From Bacteroidota bacterium (GTDB lineage Bacteria > Bacteroidota > Bacteroidia > Bacteroidales > PUMT01), in the NCBI GenBank assembly GCA_003567115.1, contig PXAP01000204.1, forward strand, positions 1 through 6,786: a stretch of DNA of 6,786 nucleotides, in the 5' to 3' direction. Within the stretch, counting starts at the first letter, position 1, and every line of letters begins with the position of its first letter. The translations under genes were made by a program, and so were the position numbers. Below the pieces are notes generated by a model, which worked only from the letters and a program-made list of their open reading frames with translations, did no database searches and had not been told where the DNA came from. This document shows positions 1 to 5,868 of the stretch, piece by piece.

Positions 1-146
1 GAAAAACCGACTATTCCGACATTGACGCGGTCATTGGCACCAATTATACGTCCGTAGGATTTTGTATTGAATCCCAGTCCGCCCATGGTAATACCGGCAG
101 TTCCGATTGCCATTTTTCTGACGAATTCTCTTCTCGAATTTTTCAT
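1..146 (-). CDS. Gfo/Idh/MocA-family oxidoreductase with Tat signal, 5' end only
   Basis: Only the first 48 codons are in the window; the gene continues past the left edge. The N-terminus carries a twin-arginine motif (S4-R5-R6-E7-F8, close to the S/T-R-R-x-F-L-K consensus), followed by a short, weakly hydrophobic Ala/Gly-rich stretch (about residues 12-25). It then reaches I-G-A-N-D-R-V-N-V-G-I-V-G-F (residues 35-48), which looks like the first beta strand and glycine turn of an NAD(P)-binding Rossmann fold. This arrangement is typical of the exported Gfo/Idh/MocA dehydrogenases common in Bacteroidetes, which usually act on sugars, inositols or glycan-derived substrates with NAD(P). The substrate cannot be told from this fragment. 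The ATG at 146 is chosen because it places the Tat motif right at the start. deoC lies upstream on the same strand, but 394 bases away, so co-transcription is uncertain. The family call is inferred from the N-terminal pattern alone. Confidence 0.72.
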   Translation of the reverse strand, partial: MKNSRREFVRKMAIGTAGITMGGLGFNTKSYGRIIGANDRVNVGIVGF

Positions 147-200
147 GGTATATGATTTTGATTTTTAAAGTGGTTATTATGAATGCTATTGGAAAAATAT

Positions 201-220
201 CACTTATTATTAATTAAGTG
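201..220. repeat. Inverted repeat CACTTA-N8-TAAGTG
   Basis: Six-base perfect arms (201-206 and 215-220) enclose an AT-rich eight-base spacer. The site is about 55 bases upstream of the oxidoreductase start codon and six bases from the next inverted repeat. That position would suit an operator for the minus-strand gene. Nothing identifies a regulator, and the base composition makes chance occurrence quite possible. Confidence 0.35.
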
Positions 221-226
221 CCTGCA

Positions 227-251
227 TTTTTTCAGGTCAAGCCTGAAAAAA
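227..251. repeat. Perfect 10-base inverted repeat TTTTTTCAGG / CCTGAAAAAA
   Basis: The arms at 227-236 and 242-251 are perfectly complementary around a five-base loop (TCAAG). The run of T lies on the 5' side and the run of A on the 3' side on both strands. An RNA from either strand therefore folds but is not followed by a U tract, so this is not a normal intrinsic terminator. It could be an operator or an mRNA hairpin in the leader of the oxidoreductase gene. Confidence 0.45.
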
Positions 252-393
252 ACCGCTCCGCGGAATCTGGTATTTATGAAAATCGCCAATTTGAACAACT
301 TGTTGATAAAATTTGTCGGCTAAGCGCCTGGAATTTCTGCAATTACAGATTTGAGTTCAATTATTGTCTCCTGTGCGATATTTGTAAATATAG

Positions 394-401
394 CAAAATT
401 A
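394..401 (-). promoter_or_regulatory. Possible Bacteroidetes -7 box (TAATTTTG)
   Basis: Read on the minus strand this is TAATTTTG, an exact match to the Bacteroidetes -7 consensus TAnnTTTG. It points towards the oxidoreductase gene. No TTTG-like -33 element is found at the usual distance of 19-21 bases upstream, and the leader would be about 240 bases. It is a weak candidate in AT-rich DNA, where an eight-base match with two free positions is expected now and then. Confidence 0.2.
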
Positions 402-540
402 TAATTTACTCTGAAATAATGCCCACTGGTTATTCGATGGAGTGGCCGGCTACCCGCTAATGCCACCAACTGGGGCCTGCCTTTGTTTCATTGACAATGC
501 AACAGGGTACGTTCCTTAGGTAGTTCACAACGAGCTGATT

Positions 541-1254
541 TCATCCTCCGGCCCCGAATCTTTTTATGGCATCTTCCATTATTGCAGCCGTGGCGGTTGC
601 GCCACACCGGGAGCAGCCTGCCTCCCTTACTGCCAGCAGCTGGTCAAGTGTCCTTATGCCCCCGGCGGCCTTGACCTTTACCCGGGGCCCGCTGTGCTTT
701 CTCATAAGCTCCAGGTCGGCTATTGTAGCACCGGTATAGTAGTATTTGCCATCTTTATCTTTAACAAAACCAAAACCTGATGAGGTCTTCACATAATCGG
801 CATTAACCTTTGTGCAGATTTCGCAAAGTCTTATCTTGTCCTCGTCACGGGTAATATAATCGGTTTCAAAGATCACCTTTACAATCGCTCCGCTGCTGTG
901 GCAGGCTTGTGTTACCGCACCGGTTTCCTTCTCAACATATCCCCATTCCCCCGAAAGGGCCTTCCCTATATTTATCACCATGTCAATTTCAACTGCACCT
1001 TCCTTGCAGGCAGTCCCGGTTTCAAACACCTTAACTTCAGTGGTGGAGTTTCCTGCCGGAAATCCGATAACACAGCCCACCAGCACGTCGGTTCCTTTGA
1101 GAAGTTCCGCGGCTTTTTTCACCATGTAGGGCTTAACGCATACAGAAGCTACATCGTATTTTGCAGCCACCCGGCATTCTCTTTCCAGGTCGGCATCAGT
1201 CAGTGTGGGGTGCAGGATCGAATGGTCGATCATTTTTGCCAGTTCTGTTATCAT
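541..1254 (-). CDS. deoC: Deoxyribose-phosphate aldolase
   Basis: This 237-residue protein is a complete class I aldolase of the DeoC family. The family cleaves 2-deoxy-D-ribose 5-phosphate to acetaldehyde and glyceraldehyde 3-phosphate, the last step of deoxynucleoside breakdown in the cytoplasm. The TIM-barrel signature residues are present. The Schiff-base lysine is K156 in V-K-T-S-S-G-F-G, the proton-relay lysine is K195 in V-K-A-A-G-G-I-R, and the catalytic aspartate is D91 in E-I-D-M-V-I-N-I-G. The early motif I-D-H-S-I-L-H-P-T-L-T (residues 9-19) and V-G-C-V-I-G-F-P-A-G (59-68) are also typical. The length is close to short bacterial DeoC proteins (about 220-260 residues). The ATG at 1254 gives the family's usual N-terminus, and no Shine-Dalgarno sequence is visible. 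No other deo genes are adjacent; the gene diverges from the dipeptide epimerase gene. Nothing looks broken. Confidence 0.95.
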   Translation of the reverse strand: MITELAKMIDHSILHPTLTDADLERECRVAAKYDVASVCVKPYMVKKAAELLKGTDVLVGCVIGFPAGNSTTEVKVFETGTACKEGAVEIDMVINIGKALSGEWGYVEKETGAVTQACHSSGAIVKVIFETDYITRDEDKIRLCEICTKVNADYVKTSSGFGFVKDKDGKYYYTGATIADLELMRKHSGPRVKVKAAGGIRTLDQLLAVREAGCSRCGATATAAIMEDAIKRFGAGG

Positions 1255-1309
1255 TTTTAATTTGCTTTAGTTAGTTGTTTGGTTATCTGCAGTCCGGAGC
1301 CGTTCAAAG

Positions 1310-1317
1310 TGTATACA
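1310..1317. repeat. Palindrome TGTATACA in the divergent intergenic region
   Basis: A perfect eight-base palindrome between deoC and the epimerase gene, followed by GG (TGTATACAGG). It resembles the larger palindrome at 1359-1374 (TGTACGTACAGG) but with a two-base shorter centre. It could be a second binding site for one regulator or coincidence. Confidence 0.25.
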
Positions 1318-1358
1318 GGAATTTTGCATTTCAGTTAAGTGTAAATATATGAAAACAT

Positions 1359-1374
1359 ACTTGTACGTACAGGT
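1359..1374. promoter_or_regulatory. Palindromic operator candidate over the epimerase promoter
   Basis: The core TGTACGTACA (1362-1371) is a perfect ten-base palindrome. Extending it to 1359-1374 gives 14 of 16 symmetric positions. It covers the -33 position of the promoter at 1360-1391, so a bound dimeric regulator would be expected to block or alter RNA polymerase there. It may also influence deoC, which is transcribed the other way. The regulator is unknown. Confidence 0.4.
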
Positions 1375-1391
1375 TGTTTGGGTTATATTTG
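1360..1391 (+). promoter_or_regulatory. Bacteroidetes-type promoter of the dipeptide epimerase gene
   Basis: TATATTTG at 1384-1391 matches the Bacteroidetes -7 consensus TAnnTTTG exactly. CTTG at 1360-1363 is three of four to the -33 TTTG element, with a 20-base spacer, which is the usual distance. Transcription would begin a few bases after 1391. This leaves almost no leader for a TTG start at 1396 or an ATG at 1405, and about 25 bases for the ATG at 1423, so it helps choose the start codon. Confidence 0.65.
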
Positions 1392-1422
1392 ATAATTGGA
1401 TACAATGATCAAATCATACCTG

Positions 1423-2529
1423 ATGAGAATTGAAAGAGTTGAAGTATACAGAGTCAGTATTAAACTGAAAAAGCCTTTTGTTATTTCACTGGGCCCGGTC
1501 ACACATGCCGACAACATCTACCTGCGCATAAGAACTGATGAGGGAATGACGGGATTCGGTGAATGCAGTCCCTCACTCACCATAAACGGCGAAAGCACCG
1601 GTACCTGCATCGATGTAGCCCAATACCTGGCCCGTGCTCTTACGGGTCTGGATCCCCGCGATACAGCAAAGTGTTCTGCAGTTATGGATTCGGTTATTTA
1701 CGGAAATACCAGTATAAAAAGCGCTTTTGACATTGCTTTGCACGATATTGCTGCACAGGAAAAAGGATTGCCTCTTTATGTATTCCTGGGGGGAAGGAAC
1801 AACAGGAAACTCCATACTGATTATACGGTTTCGCTTGATAAAGCTGCCGGCATGGCTGAAGAGGCTCTCAATCTGAAGCACAGGGGATTCCCGTTCATCA
1901 AGGTAAAGCTTGGGGAAAACAAAAATGACGATATTGACAGGATACGTCAGATAAGGGCAGCAATCGGGAATGAAATACCTCTGAGGCTTGATGCCAATCA
2001 GGGTTGGGATAAAATAACGACTGCAGAAATTTTGAATGACCTGGCGGAATTCAATATTCAGTACTGTGAGGAGCCGATACCAAGGTGGGATTTCATGTCT
2101 TTGCCCGAAATCAGAGAAGCAAGTCCGATACCTCTCATGGCCGATGAGTCCTGTTTGGATCACCACGATGCCGCACGTCTGATAAAAATGAGGGCATGCG
2201 ATTTTATAAATATCAAACTCGGGAAATCCTCCGGTTTGCTTAAGGCCGGAAAAATTGCTGATCTGTCATCTGCTGCAGGAATAAAGATGATGGTTGGCGG
2301 ATTTGTCGAGACACGGCTTGCTTTTACTGCTTCAGCACACTTTTCACTATCAAATGATCATATCGTGTTCAGTGATTTCGATTCTCCCATGATGATGGAA
2401 GAAGACCCTGTCCGGGGCGGTATTGAATATGGAAAGGATGGCATGGTTAGTGTTCCCGAAGAAGTGGGGCTGGGTGCATGGATTCAGGAGGATTATCTGA
2501 ATAATCTGCCCATGGTAATGATTGACTGA
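1423..2529 (+). CDS. Dipeptide epimerase (enolase superfamily), probable L-Ala-D/L-Glu epimerase
   Basis: A complete 368-residue member of the muconate-lactonizing subgroup of the enolase superfamily. In the numbering from the ATG at 1423, the catalytic lysine pair is K160-x-K162 in F-I-K-V-K-L-G. The three metal ligands are D190 (R-L-D-A-N-Q-G-W), E216 (C-E-E-P-I-P) and D241 (L-M-A-D-E-S). The opposite catalytic lysine is K265 in N-I-K-L-G-K-S. A D-x-D pair at D318 and D320 (S-D-F-D-S-P) matches the feature that binds the dipeptide amino group in known Ala-Glu epimerases. Such enzymes convert L-Ala-D-Glu from peptidoglycan to L-Ala-L-Glu in the cytoplasm, but relatives act on other dipeptides, so the exact substrate is inferred. 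The ATG at 1423 gives the usual M-R-I-E-R-V-E start and a sensible leader. In-frame starts at 1405 (ATG) and 1396 (TTG) are alternatives. It is transcribed away from deoC. Confidence 0.87.
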   Translation: MRIERVEVYRVSIKLKKPFVISLGPVTHADNIYLRIRTDEGMTGFGECSPSLTINGESTGTCIDVAQYLARALTGLDPRDTAKCSAVMDSVIYGNTSIKSAFDIALHDIAAQEKGLPLYVFLGGRNNRKLHTDYTVSLDKAAGMAEEALNLKHRGFPFIKVKLGENKNDDIDRIRQIRAAIGNEIPLRLDANQGWDKITTAEILNDLAEFNIQYCEEPIPRWDFMSLPEIREASPIPLMADESCLDHHDAARLIKMRACDFINIKLGKSSGLLKAGKIADLSSAAGIKMMVGGFVETRLAFTASAHFSLSNDHIVFSDFDSPMMMEEDPVRGGIEYGKDGMVSVPEEVGLGAWIQEDYLNNLPMVMID

Positions 2530-2651
2530 AATAATTGGCCGGATTGAGAAAAAACTTTGAAATAAATGATCTTTGGCATAGGGGAAAACAAAGATTTACC
2601 GGTCTTGTAGTTGAAGTGATCATAACCGTTTTGCGGATAGGATATAAAATT

Positions 2652-3914
2652 ATGAGGGATATTATCAGATTAATGATTTGGCCGGTAAATTTTTTGTTTT
2701 TTGCAATTTTCATACCTACACTCTATGCCCAGGATGTTCTGCCCGGATATTATACGGTGAATGGCACGGTGAAGGATGCCGTTATCGGCAGATATGTTGC
2801 CTTTGCCGGTATTACTGTATCGGACAGCCAGATTGGTACCGTGTCTAACCTGGACGGGGAGTTTACTCTGAAAATTCCGTTTTTGCCTGATGTATCCGGC
2901 ATCACTATATCTGCTGCCGGCTACAGGCGGACAGACTTCAGTATTGATGAAGTTACAGATAACTCCAGGGAGTTTTTGATTGAACCTTATTCTGTTGTTC
3001 CCGGTGAAATAGTCATAAGACCAGCTAATGCCAGGTCTCTGGTGGCAGCAGCCATAAACAGCATTTATGAGAACTATCCTGTTGTACCTTACCGGCTTAC
3101 CGGGTTTTACCGGGAGACTGTCATGCGGCAGAGGGATTATGTGTCAATCTCCGAAGCAGTGGTTGATATCTATAAGTCACCCTATAATTCAACCGGCGAT
3201 AAGGACATGTTCAGGATAAGCCGTGGGAGGAAGATCTGTGATGTCGAAAAGGATGATACTCTTCTTGTAAAACTGCAGGGCGGACCACATGTTTCAATGT
3301 TACTGGATATAGTAAAAAACCGGGATCTTCTTATATCGGCCGAAACTATCAATTATTACAGTTTTGAGCTGGTGGATATAATTAAGATAGATGATATATC
3401 AAATTATGTGATAGCTTTTAGCCCCCGTGCTATATTGAATTACCCTCTTTATTACGGGAAGTTGTTTATTTCGACCGACAGACAGGCAATTACAAAGGCT
3501 GAATTCAGTCTTGATCTGAGTGACAGTAATAAAGCGGCACGCAGTTTCCTGCTTGGGAAGCCTGCAGGATTGCGTTTTAACCCGGTAAAAACCAAATATC
3601 TTGTAAAGTATAAGGAGGCTGATGGAAAATATCATATAAATTACCTGAGGTATGAACTTGAGTTTTCTGCTGACCGGCGCAGGGGACTTTTCAGGACAGG
3701 ATATACAATTGTGTCGGAACTGGCTGTTACCGGTCGAAGTGATGAAAATATTGACAGATTTTCATCAGGTGAAGCATTCATGAATTCTGCTGTTCTTTCA
3801 GATCAGGTACCGGTTTATTTTGCGGATGATTACTGGTGTGAATATAACTACATTAAACCGGACCAGTCAGTCGAAGCTGCAATAAAGAAATTAAACAGTC
3901 AGCTCGACTGGTAA
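2652..3914 (+). CDS. Secreted carboxypeptidase-regulatory-like domain protein (paralogue A)
   Basis: A 420-residue exported protein of unknown function. Residues 1-27 form a signal peptide: a basic start, a hydrophobic core and cleavage near L-Y-A-Q-D. Residues about 35-111 are a carboxypeptidase-regulatory-like beta-sandwich, with N-G-T-V-K-D, S-N-L-D-G-E-F-T-L-K-I and I-S-A-A-G-Y. The rest is a Bacteroidetes-type domain with no catalytic motif that I recognise. It opens with a conserved block (about 129-180) that includes E-N-Y, F-Y-R-E-T-V-M-R, S-E-A and I-Y-K-S-P-Y-N. The same block occurs in the gene at 5869, so the two are paralogues; A lacks the STN domain. The frame is open back to a TTG at 2535, but ATG 2652 puts the signal peptide at the N-terminus. 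The sigma factor gene starts 29 bases downstream with its own -7 box. Expected location is the periplasm or outer membrane. It might act in the signalling circuit or be a target of the sigma factor; both are inferences. Confidence 0.8.
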   Translation: MRDIIRLMIWPVNFLFFAIFIPTLYAQDVLPGYYTVNGTVKDAVIGRYVAFAGITVSDSQIGTVSNLDGEFTLKIPFLPDVSGITISAAGYRRTDFSIDEVTDNSREFLIEPYSVVPGEIVIRPANARSLVAAAINSIYENYPVVPYRLTGFYRETVMRQRDYVSISEAVVDIYKSPYNSTGDKDMFRISRGRKICDVEKDDTLLVKLQGGPHVSMLLDIVKNRDLLISAETINYYSFELVDIIKIDDISNYVIAFSPRAILNYPLYYGKLFISTDRQAITKAEFSLDLSDSNKAARSFLLGKPAGLRFNPVKTKYLVKYKEADGKYHINYLRYELEFSADRRRGLFRTGYTIVSELAVTGRSDENIDRFSSGEAFMNSAVLSDQVPVYFADDYWCEYNYIKPDQSVEAAIKKLNSQLDW

Positions 3915-3928
3915 GGGGGAATTATTCG

Positions 3929-3936
3929 TATCTTTG
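3929..3936 (+). promoter_or_regulatory. Bacteroidetes -7 box (TATCTTTG) of the sigma factor gene
   Basis: TATCTTTG is an exact TAnnTTTG match, in the 28 bases between gene A and the sigma factor gene. It ends six bases before the ATG at 3943, so the transcript would have almost no leader, or about 12-15 bases if the ATG at 3955 is used. No TTTG is found at the -33 position; the upstream bases there lie in the end of gene A. It indicates transcription of the sigma/anti-sigma pair by the housekeeping polymerase, independent of gene A. Confidence 0.6.
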
Positions 3937-3942
3937 CCCTAA

Positions 3943-4512
3943 ATGTTTTTGAATATGGCATTTAAGGGGATCAAATTAAAGGGGAGAAGCGGGAATGACG
4001 ATATTGTTGAGTTTGAAAAGCTTTTCAGGAAGTATTATGCAGGACTGGTGAATTTTTCATTCAGTTTTATAAAGGATATTGATGCCTCAGAAGAGATCGT
4101 TCAGGATTTTTTTTATAATTACTGGAAAAACAGGAAAGAGATAAATATACGGTTTTCCGTTAAATCATATTTATACAGGGCGATAAAGAATAATTCGCTT
4201 AAATATCTCGAAGCCCAGGCTGTAAGAAGGAAATATGCTGATAAGGTAAAGGATATAAGTAAAGATCATTCCGGACATGAAAACAGTGAATTGGAATATA
4301 CGGAATTAAACAGGCTTATTGAAAAAACCCTTGAAGATCTGCCTGAGCGTTGCAGTCAGATTTTTCGTATGAGCCGTTTTGATGGACTGAAATATACTGA
4401 AATTGCAAAAGAGTTGTCGATTTCTGTGAAAACAGTTGAGTCAAATATTGGGAAGGCTCTTAAACTACTCAGGAAAAGATTGGGTGAATACTTTAAATCA
4501 GATATGTTGTGA
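3943..4512 (+). CDS. ECF sigma factor (RpoE-type, Bacteroidetes family)
   Basis: This 189-residue protein is a group 4 (extracytoplasmic function) sigma-70 factor. Region 2 spans about residues 24-90: F-E-K-L-F-R-K-Y-Y, then D-A-S-E-E-I-V-Q-D-F-F (47-57), then W-K-N-R, and V-K-S-Y-L-Y-R-A-I-K-N (73-83). A charged linker follows. Region 4 spans about 123-182, with L-P-E-R-C-S-Q-I-F (133-141) and the helix-turn-helix G-L-K-Y-T-E-I-A-K-E-L-S-I-S-V-K-T-V-E (148-166). The pattern fits the Bacteroidetes family whose genes sit beside FecR anti-sigma genes. It would bind core RNA polymerase in the cytoplasm when released by its anti-sigma factor, presumably the product of the next gene, 48 bases downstream. 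The ATG at 3943 is reported; the ATG at 3955 (M5) is equally possible given the close -7 box. The target promoters are unknown. Confidence 0.93.
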   Translation: MFLNMAFKGIKLKGRSGNDDIVEFEKLFRKYYAGLVNFSFSFIKDIDASEEIVQDFFYNYWKNRKEINIRFSVKSYLYRAIKNNSLKYLEAQAVRRKYADKVKDISKDHSGHENSELEYTELNRLIEKTLEDLPERCSQIFRMSRFDGLKYTEIAKELSISVKTVESNIGKALKLLRKRLGEYFKSDML

Positions 4513-4560
4513 AGTATTAAAAATACATTGATCAAATTTCAAATAACAGACTATGTTTAA

Positions 4561-5415
4561 ATGAATAATTTAAAAGAATACAAAAAGGTTGACACTGATC
4601 AGGCGTGGGAAAAGGTCCTGTACAGGCTGGAAAAAGATGGTTTGATACAGGAGCAAACGAAGAGTGTTTTGGTTTCACCGGTAACCCGCAGACTGGCTTA
4701 TGCTGCGACTTTACTGGTTATAATAGCTGTCGGAAGCCTGAGTTACTTTCTGTTTTCTGATTTGAGATCACCAAAACATCTTACATTACGAACTGGAACA
4801 GATAACAGTACTTTCGTTAAGACTTTCGAAGATGGTAGTGTCGCATATGTGGCTGATAACAGCCTCCTTAATTACCCGGAATTCTTCAGTGGAGGGCAGA
4901 GGAAAGTATTCCTCAGCGGGGAGGCTTTTTTTGATATTATTCCTGACAGGGATCATCCCTTTTTAATTGAAACAAACCACGCACTGATTGAGGTGGTGGG
5001 TACAGCATTCAATCTTAAATCGTGTGATGACAATTTTGAATTGATAGTTGAGGAAGGCAACGTCAGCGTTACCCTTAGGGAAATGCCCGGTAATTCTGAA
5101 ATTGTAGGTGAATGGGAAATGCTCACCGGTAATATCAACCGGATGAAAAAATCACAGGTAATTGACCGGACCTATCTCTCCTGGCGAATGAACAGGATGC
5201 AGTTCAGGGATGAAAAGCTGGAGAACATCGCTTCGGTTATGGGCAGGAACTTCAACGTAAATATTTATTTTGAAGACGATGCAATAAGAAACAGAAGGTT
5301 GACGGTTACCTACCATAACAACACAATAGGTACAATAGCTGAAGTTATTGCCTTTTCCCTGGGCCTTGATTATGAGATACTGCCTGATTCAGGTATAATA
5401 TTCAGTGATAAATAA
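4561..5415 (+). CDS. FecR-family membrane anti-sigma factor
   Basis: A 284-residue regulator with the usual Bacteroidetes layout. Residues 1-44 are cytoplasmic and include the sigma-binding type helix D-T-D-Q-A-W-E-K-V-L (11-20). One transmembrane helix lies at about 45-65. The periplasmic FecR domain covers about 72-175, with L-R-T-G-T-D-N, F-E-D-G-S-V, L-S-G-E-A-F-F-D-I (118-126), H-P-F-L-I-E-T, V-V-G-T-A-F-N-L (145-152) and V-E-E-G-N-V-S-V. A DUF4974-like C-terminal domain (about 211-282) contains F-R-D-E-K-L-E-N-I and N-V-N-I-Y-F; in Fec-type systems this region contacts the STN domain of the receptor. The protein should hold the neighbouring sigma factor inactive until a periplasmic signal arrives. 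The gene follows the sigma gene by 48 bases on the same strand with no clear terminator between, so the two are probably an operon. Length and domains are complete. Confidence 0.93.
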   Translation: MNNLKEYKKVDTDQAWEKVLYRLEKDGLIQEQTKSVLVSPVTRRLAYAATLLVIIAVGSLSYFLFSDLRSPKHLTLRTGTDNSTFVKTFEDGSVAYVADNSLLNYPEFFSGGQRKVFLSGEAFFDIIPDRDHPFLIETNHALIEVVGTAFNLKSCDDNFELIVEEGNVSVTLREMPGNSEIVGEWEMLTGNINRMKKSQVIDRTYLSWRMNRMQFRDEKLENIASVMGRNFNVNIYFEDDAIRNRRLTVTYHNNTIGTIAEVIAFSLGLDYEILPDSGIIFSDK

Positions 5416-5586
5416 TAAACCCGAATTATCCGTTAGAAATCAATCTTGTTCGTGTATAGCTCAGATTAACTGTTTGTTATAATGTGTTTTTTCTAATTAC
5501 TTTCATGCGTACAAATCAGGTTAATCAATTTAATAATCAGTGAATTATGTTTTGCACTTAATGCATATTCAGTTTTTCAAACGCAT

Positions 5587-5687
5587 GGATCCCCTTGGTT
5601 TGTTCATGTCTTTTTGTGTTACACAGTAACATGGGGATTCATCAGGAAATTATTCCTGGGAGAACGTTTCAATTATATGCAGGTTCT
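5587..5687 (+). promoter_or_regulatory. Cluster of hairpins, possible structured leader RNA
   Basis: Four helices can be drawn in about 100 bases. The outer stem pairs 5587-5594 (GGATCCCC) with 5633-5640 (GGGGATTC), eight pairs including one G-U. Inside it is a perfect stem TGTTAC / GTAACA (5617-5622 with 5626-5631, three-base loop). Directly after it is a perfect stem CAGGAA / TTCCTG (5643-5648 with 5653-5658, loop ATTA). A five-base stem AGAAC / GTTCT pairs 5661-5665 with 5683-5687. The G-U pair favours an RNA of the plus strand. It does not match a riboswitch class that I recognise. It may instead be protein-binding DNA, or a remnant. Confidence 0.4.
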
Positions 5688-5697
5688 GTTGACGGAT
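5683..5697 (+). repeat. Short repeat copy 1 (GTTCTGTTGACGGAT)
   Basis: First of three similar 14-15 base sequences upstream of and at the start of the STN protein gene. The others are at 5805-5818 and 5932-5945. The distances between starts are 122 and 127 bases. The shared form is G-(T)-TCTGTT-(G/A)-(A/G)-CGGAT. It could be a binding site for a regulator. Confidence 0.35.
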
Positions 5698-5804
5698 ATG
5701 GAATAAATTTAATTCAGTTTTTATGATTTATTTATACTGTAATGATCTGATTTTTGTTTTAATAAGTAATAAGAAGTGGTTTTTTTAAGGGATTTATTCC
5801 GGAT

Positions 5805-5818
5805 GTCTGTTAGCGGAT
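5805..5818 (+). repeat. Short repeat copy 2 (GTCTGTTAGCGGAT)
   Basis: Second copy of the leader repeat. With copy 3 the similarity extends about ten bases further upstream (TATT, then a CGGA-containing stretch; 5795-5818 against 5921-5945), with one-base gaps. It lies just after the in-frame ATG at 5803, which makes that ATG less likely as the true start if the repeat is a DNA site. Confidence 0.35.
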
Positions 5819-5839
5819 ATTCTCAAAAACAACTGATCT

Positions 5840-5849
5840 GTTCCGGAAC
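5840..5849. repeat. Perfect palindrome GTTCCGGAAC
   Basis: A ten-base perfect palindrome that ends 19 bases before the ATG at 5869. Its position would suit an operator or a small hairpin at the ribosome-binding region. No second copy is seen, although TTCCGGA recurs in part at 5797-5803. Confidence 0.3.
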
Positions 5850-5868
5850 CTCATGTAAACCTGCTGCT

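Larger units (their letters stand above)
147..540. other. 394-base intergenic gap between deoC and the oxidoreductase gene
   Basis: No convincing gene is seen here. A GTG-initiated 80-codon frame at 218-460 (plus strand) has no recognisable domain and runs against both neighbours, so I do not call it. The gap holds two close inverted repeats (201-220 and 227-251, described separately). It also holds an exact TAnnTTTG match on the minus strand at 394-401, without a good -33 partner. A weak GTGGC/GCCAC stem lies at 442-466. The part next to deoC (about 430-500) is visibly more GC-rich than the AT-rich part near the oxidoreductase start. No clear intrinsic terminator for deoC is visible. The region probably holds the promoter of the oxidoreductase gene. 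Confidence 0.5.
5416..5868 (+). other. 453-base intergenic leader before the STN protein gene
   Basis: No coding frame is convincing in this AT-rich stretch between the FecR gene and the STN protein gene. It contains a cluster of hairpins (5587-5687), two of three copies of a short repeat (5683 and 5805; the third is at 5932 inside the called gene), and a perfect ten-base palindrome GTTCCGGAAC at 5840-5849. No exact TAnnTTTG box is found on the plus strand; the nearest forms are TCTTTTTG (5609-5616) and GATTTTTG (5749-5756). The absence of a housekeeping-type box would fit transcription of the next gene by the ECF sigma factor, but this is an inference. No hairpin followed by a T run marks the end of the sigma/FecR transcript. 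Confidence 0.5.

Noticed and set aside
227..251. Intrinsic terminator for deoC
   Set aside because: The hairpin is perfect but the T run precedes the stem and A follows it on both strands, so no U tract would follow the hairpin in the RNA; it is also about 290 bases from the deoC stop codon.
218..460. 80-codon GTG-initiated frame on the plus strand in the deoC/oxidoreductase gap
   Set aside because: No recognisable domain, a rare start codon, opposite to both neighbours, and it runs through the inverted repeat at 227-251. It looks like a chance open frame.
898..1260. 120-codon plus-strand frame opposite deoC
   Set aside because: It is the antisense shadow of a well-supported deoC with all catalytic residues; its translation has no family signature.
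1303..1315. Minus-strand promoter for deoC (TATACACTTTG)
   Set aside because: It has three bases rather than two between TA and TTTG and no -33 partner, so it does not match the consensus well enough to annotate.
1573..2166. 197-codon minus-strand frame opposite the dipeptide epimerase
   Set aside because: It lies entirely inside a gene with intact active-site motifs, and its translation resembles nothing recognisable.
2535..2651. TTG-initiated N-terminal extension of paralogue A
   Set aside because: It would place 39 charged residues ahead of a clear signal peptide; the ATG at 2652 puts the signal peptide at the N-terminus.
4514..4526. Small hairpin GTATT-AAA-AATAC between the sigma and FecR genes as a terminator
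   Set aside because: Only five mostly A-T pairs and no T run after it; it would not be expected to separate the two genes.
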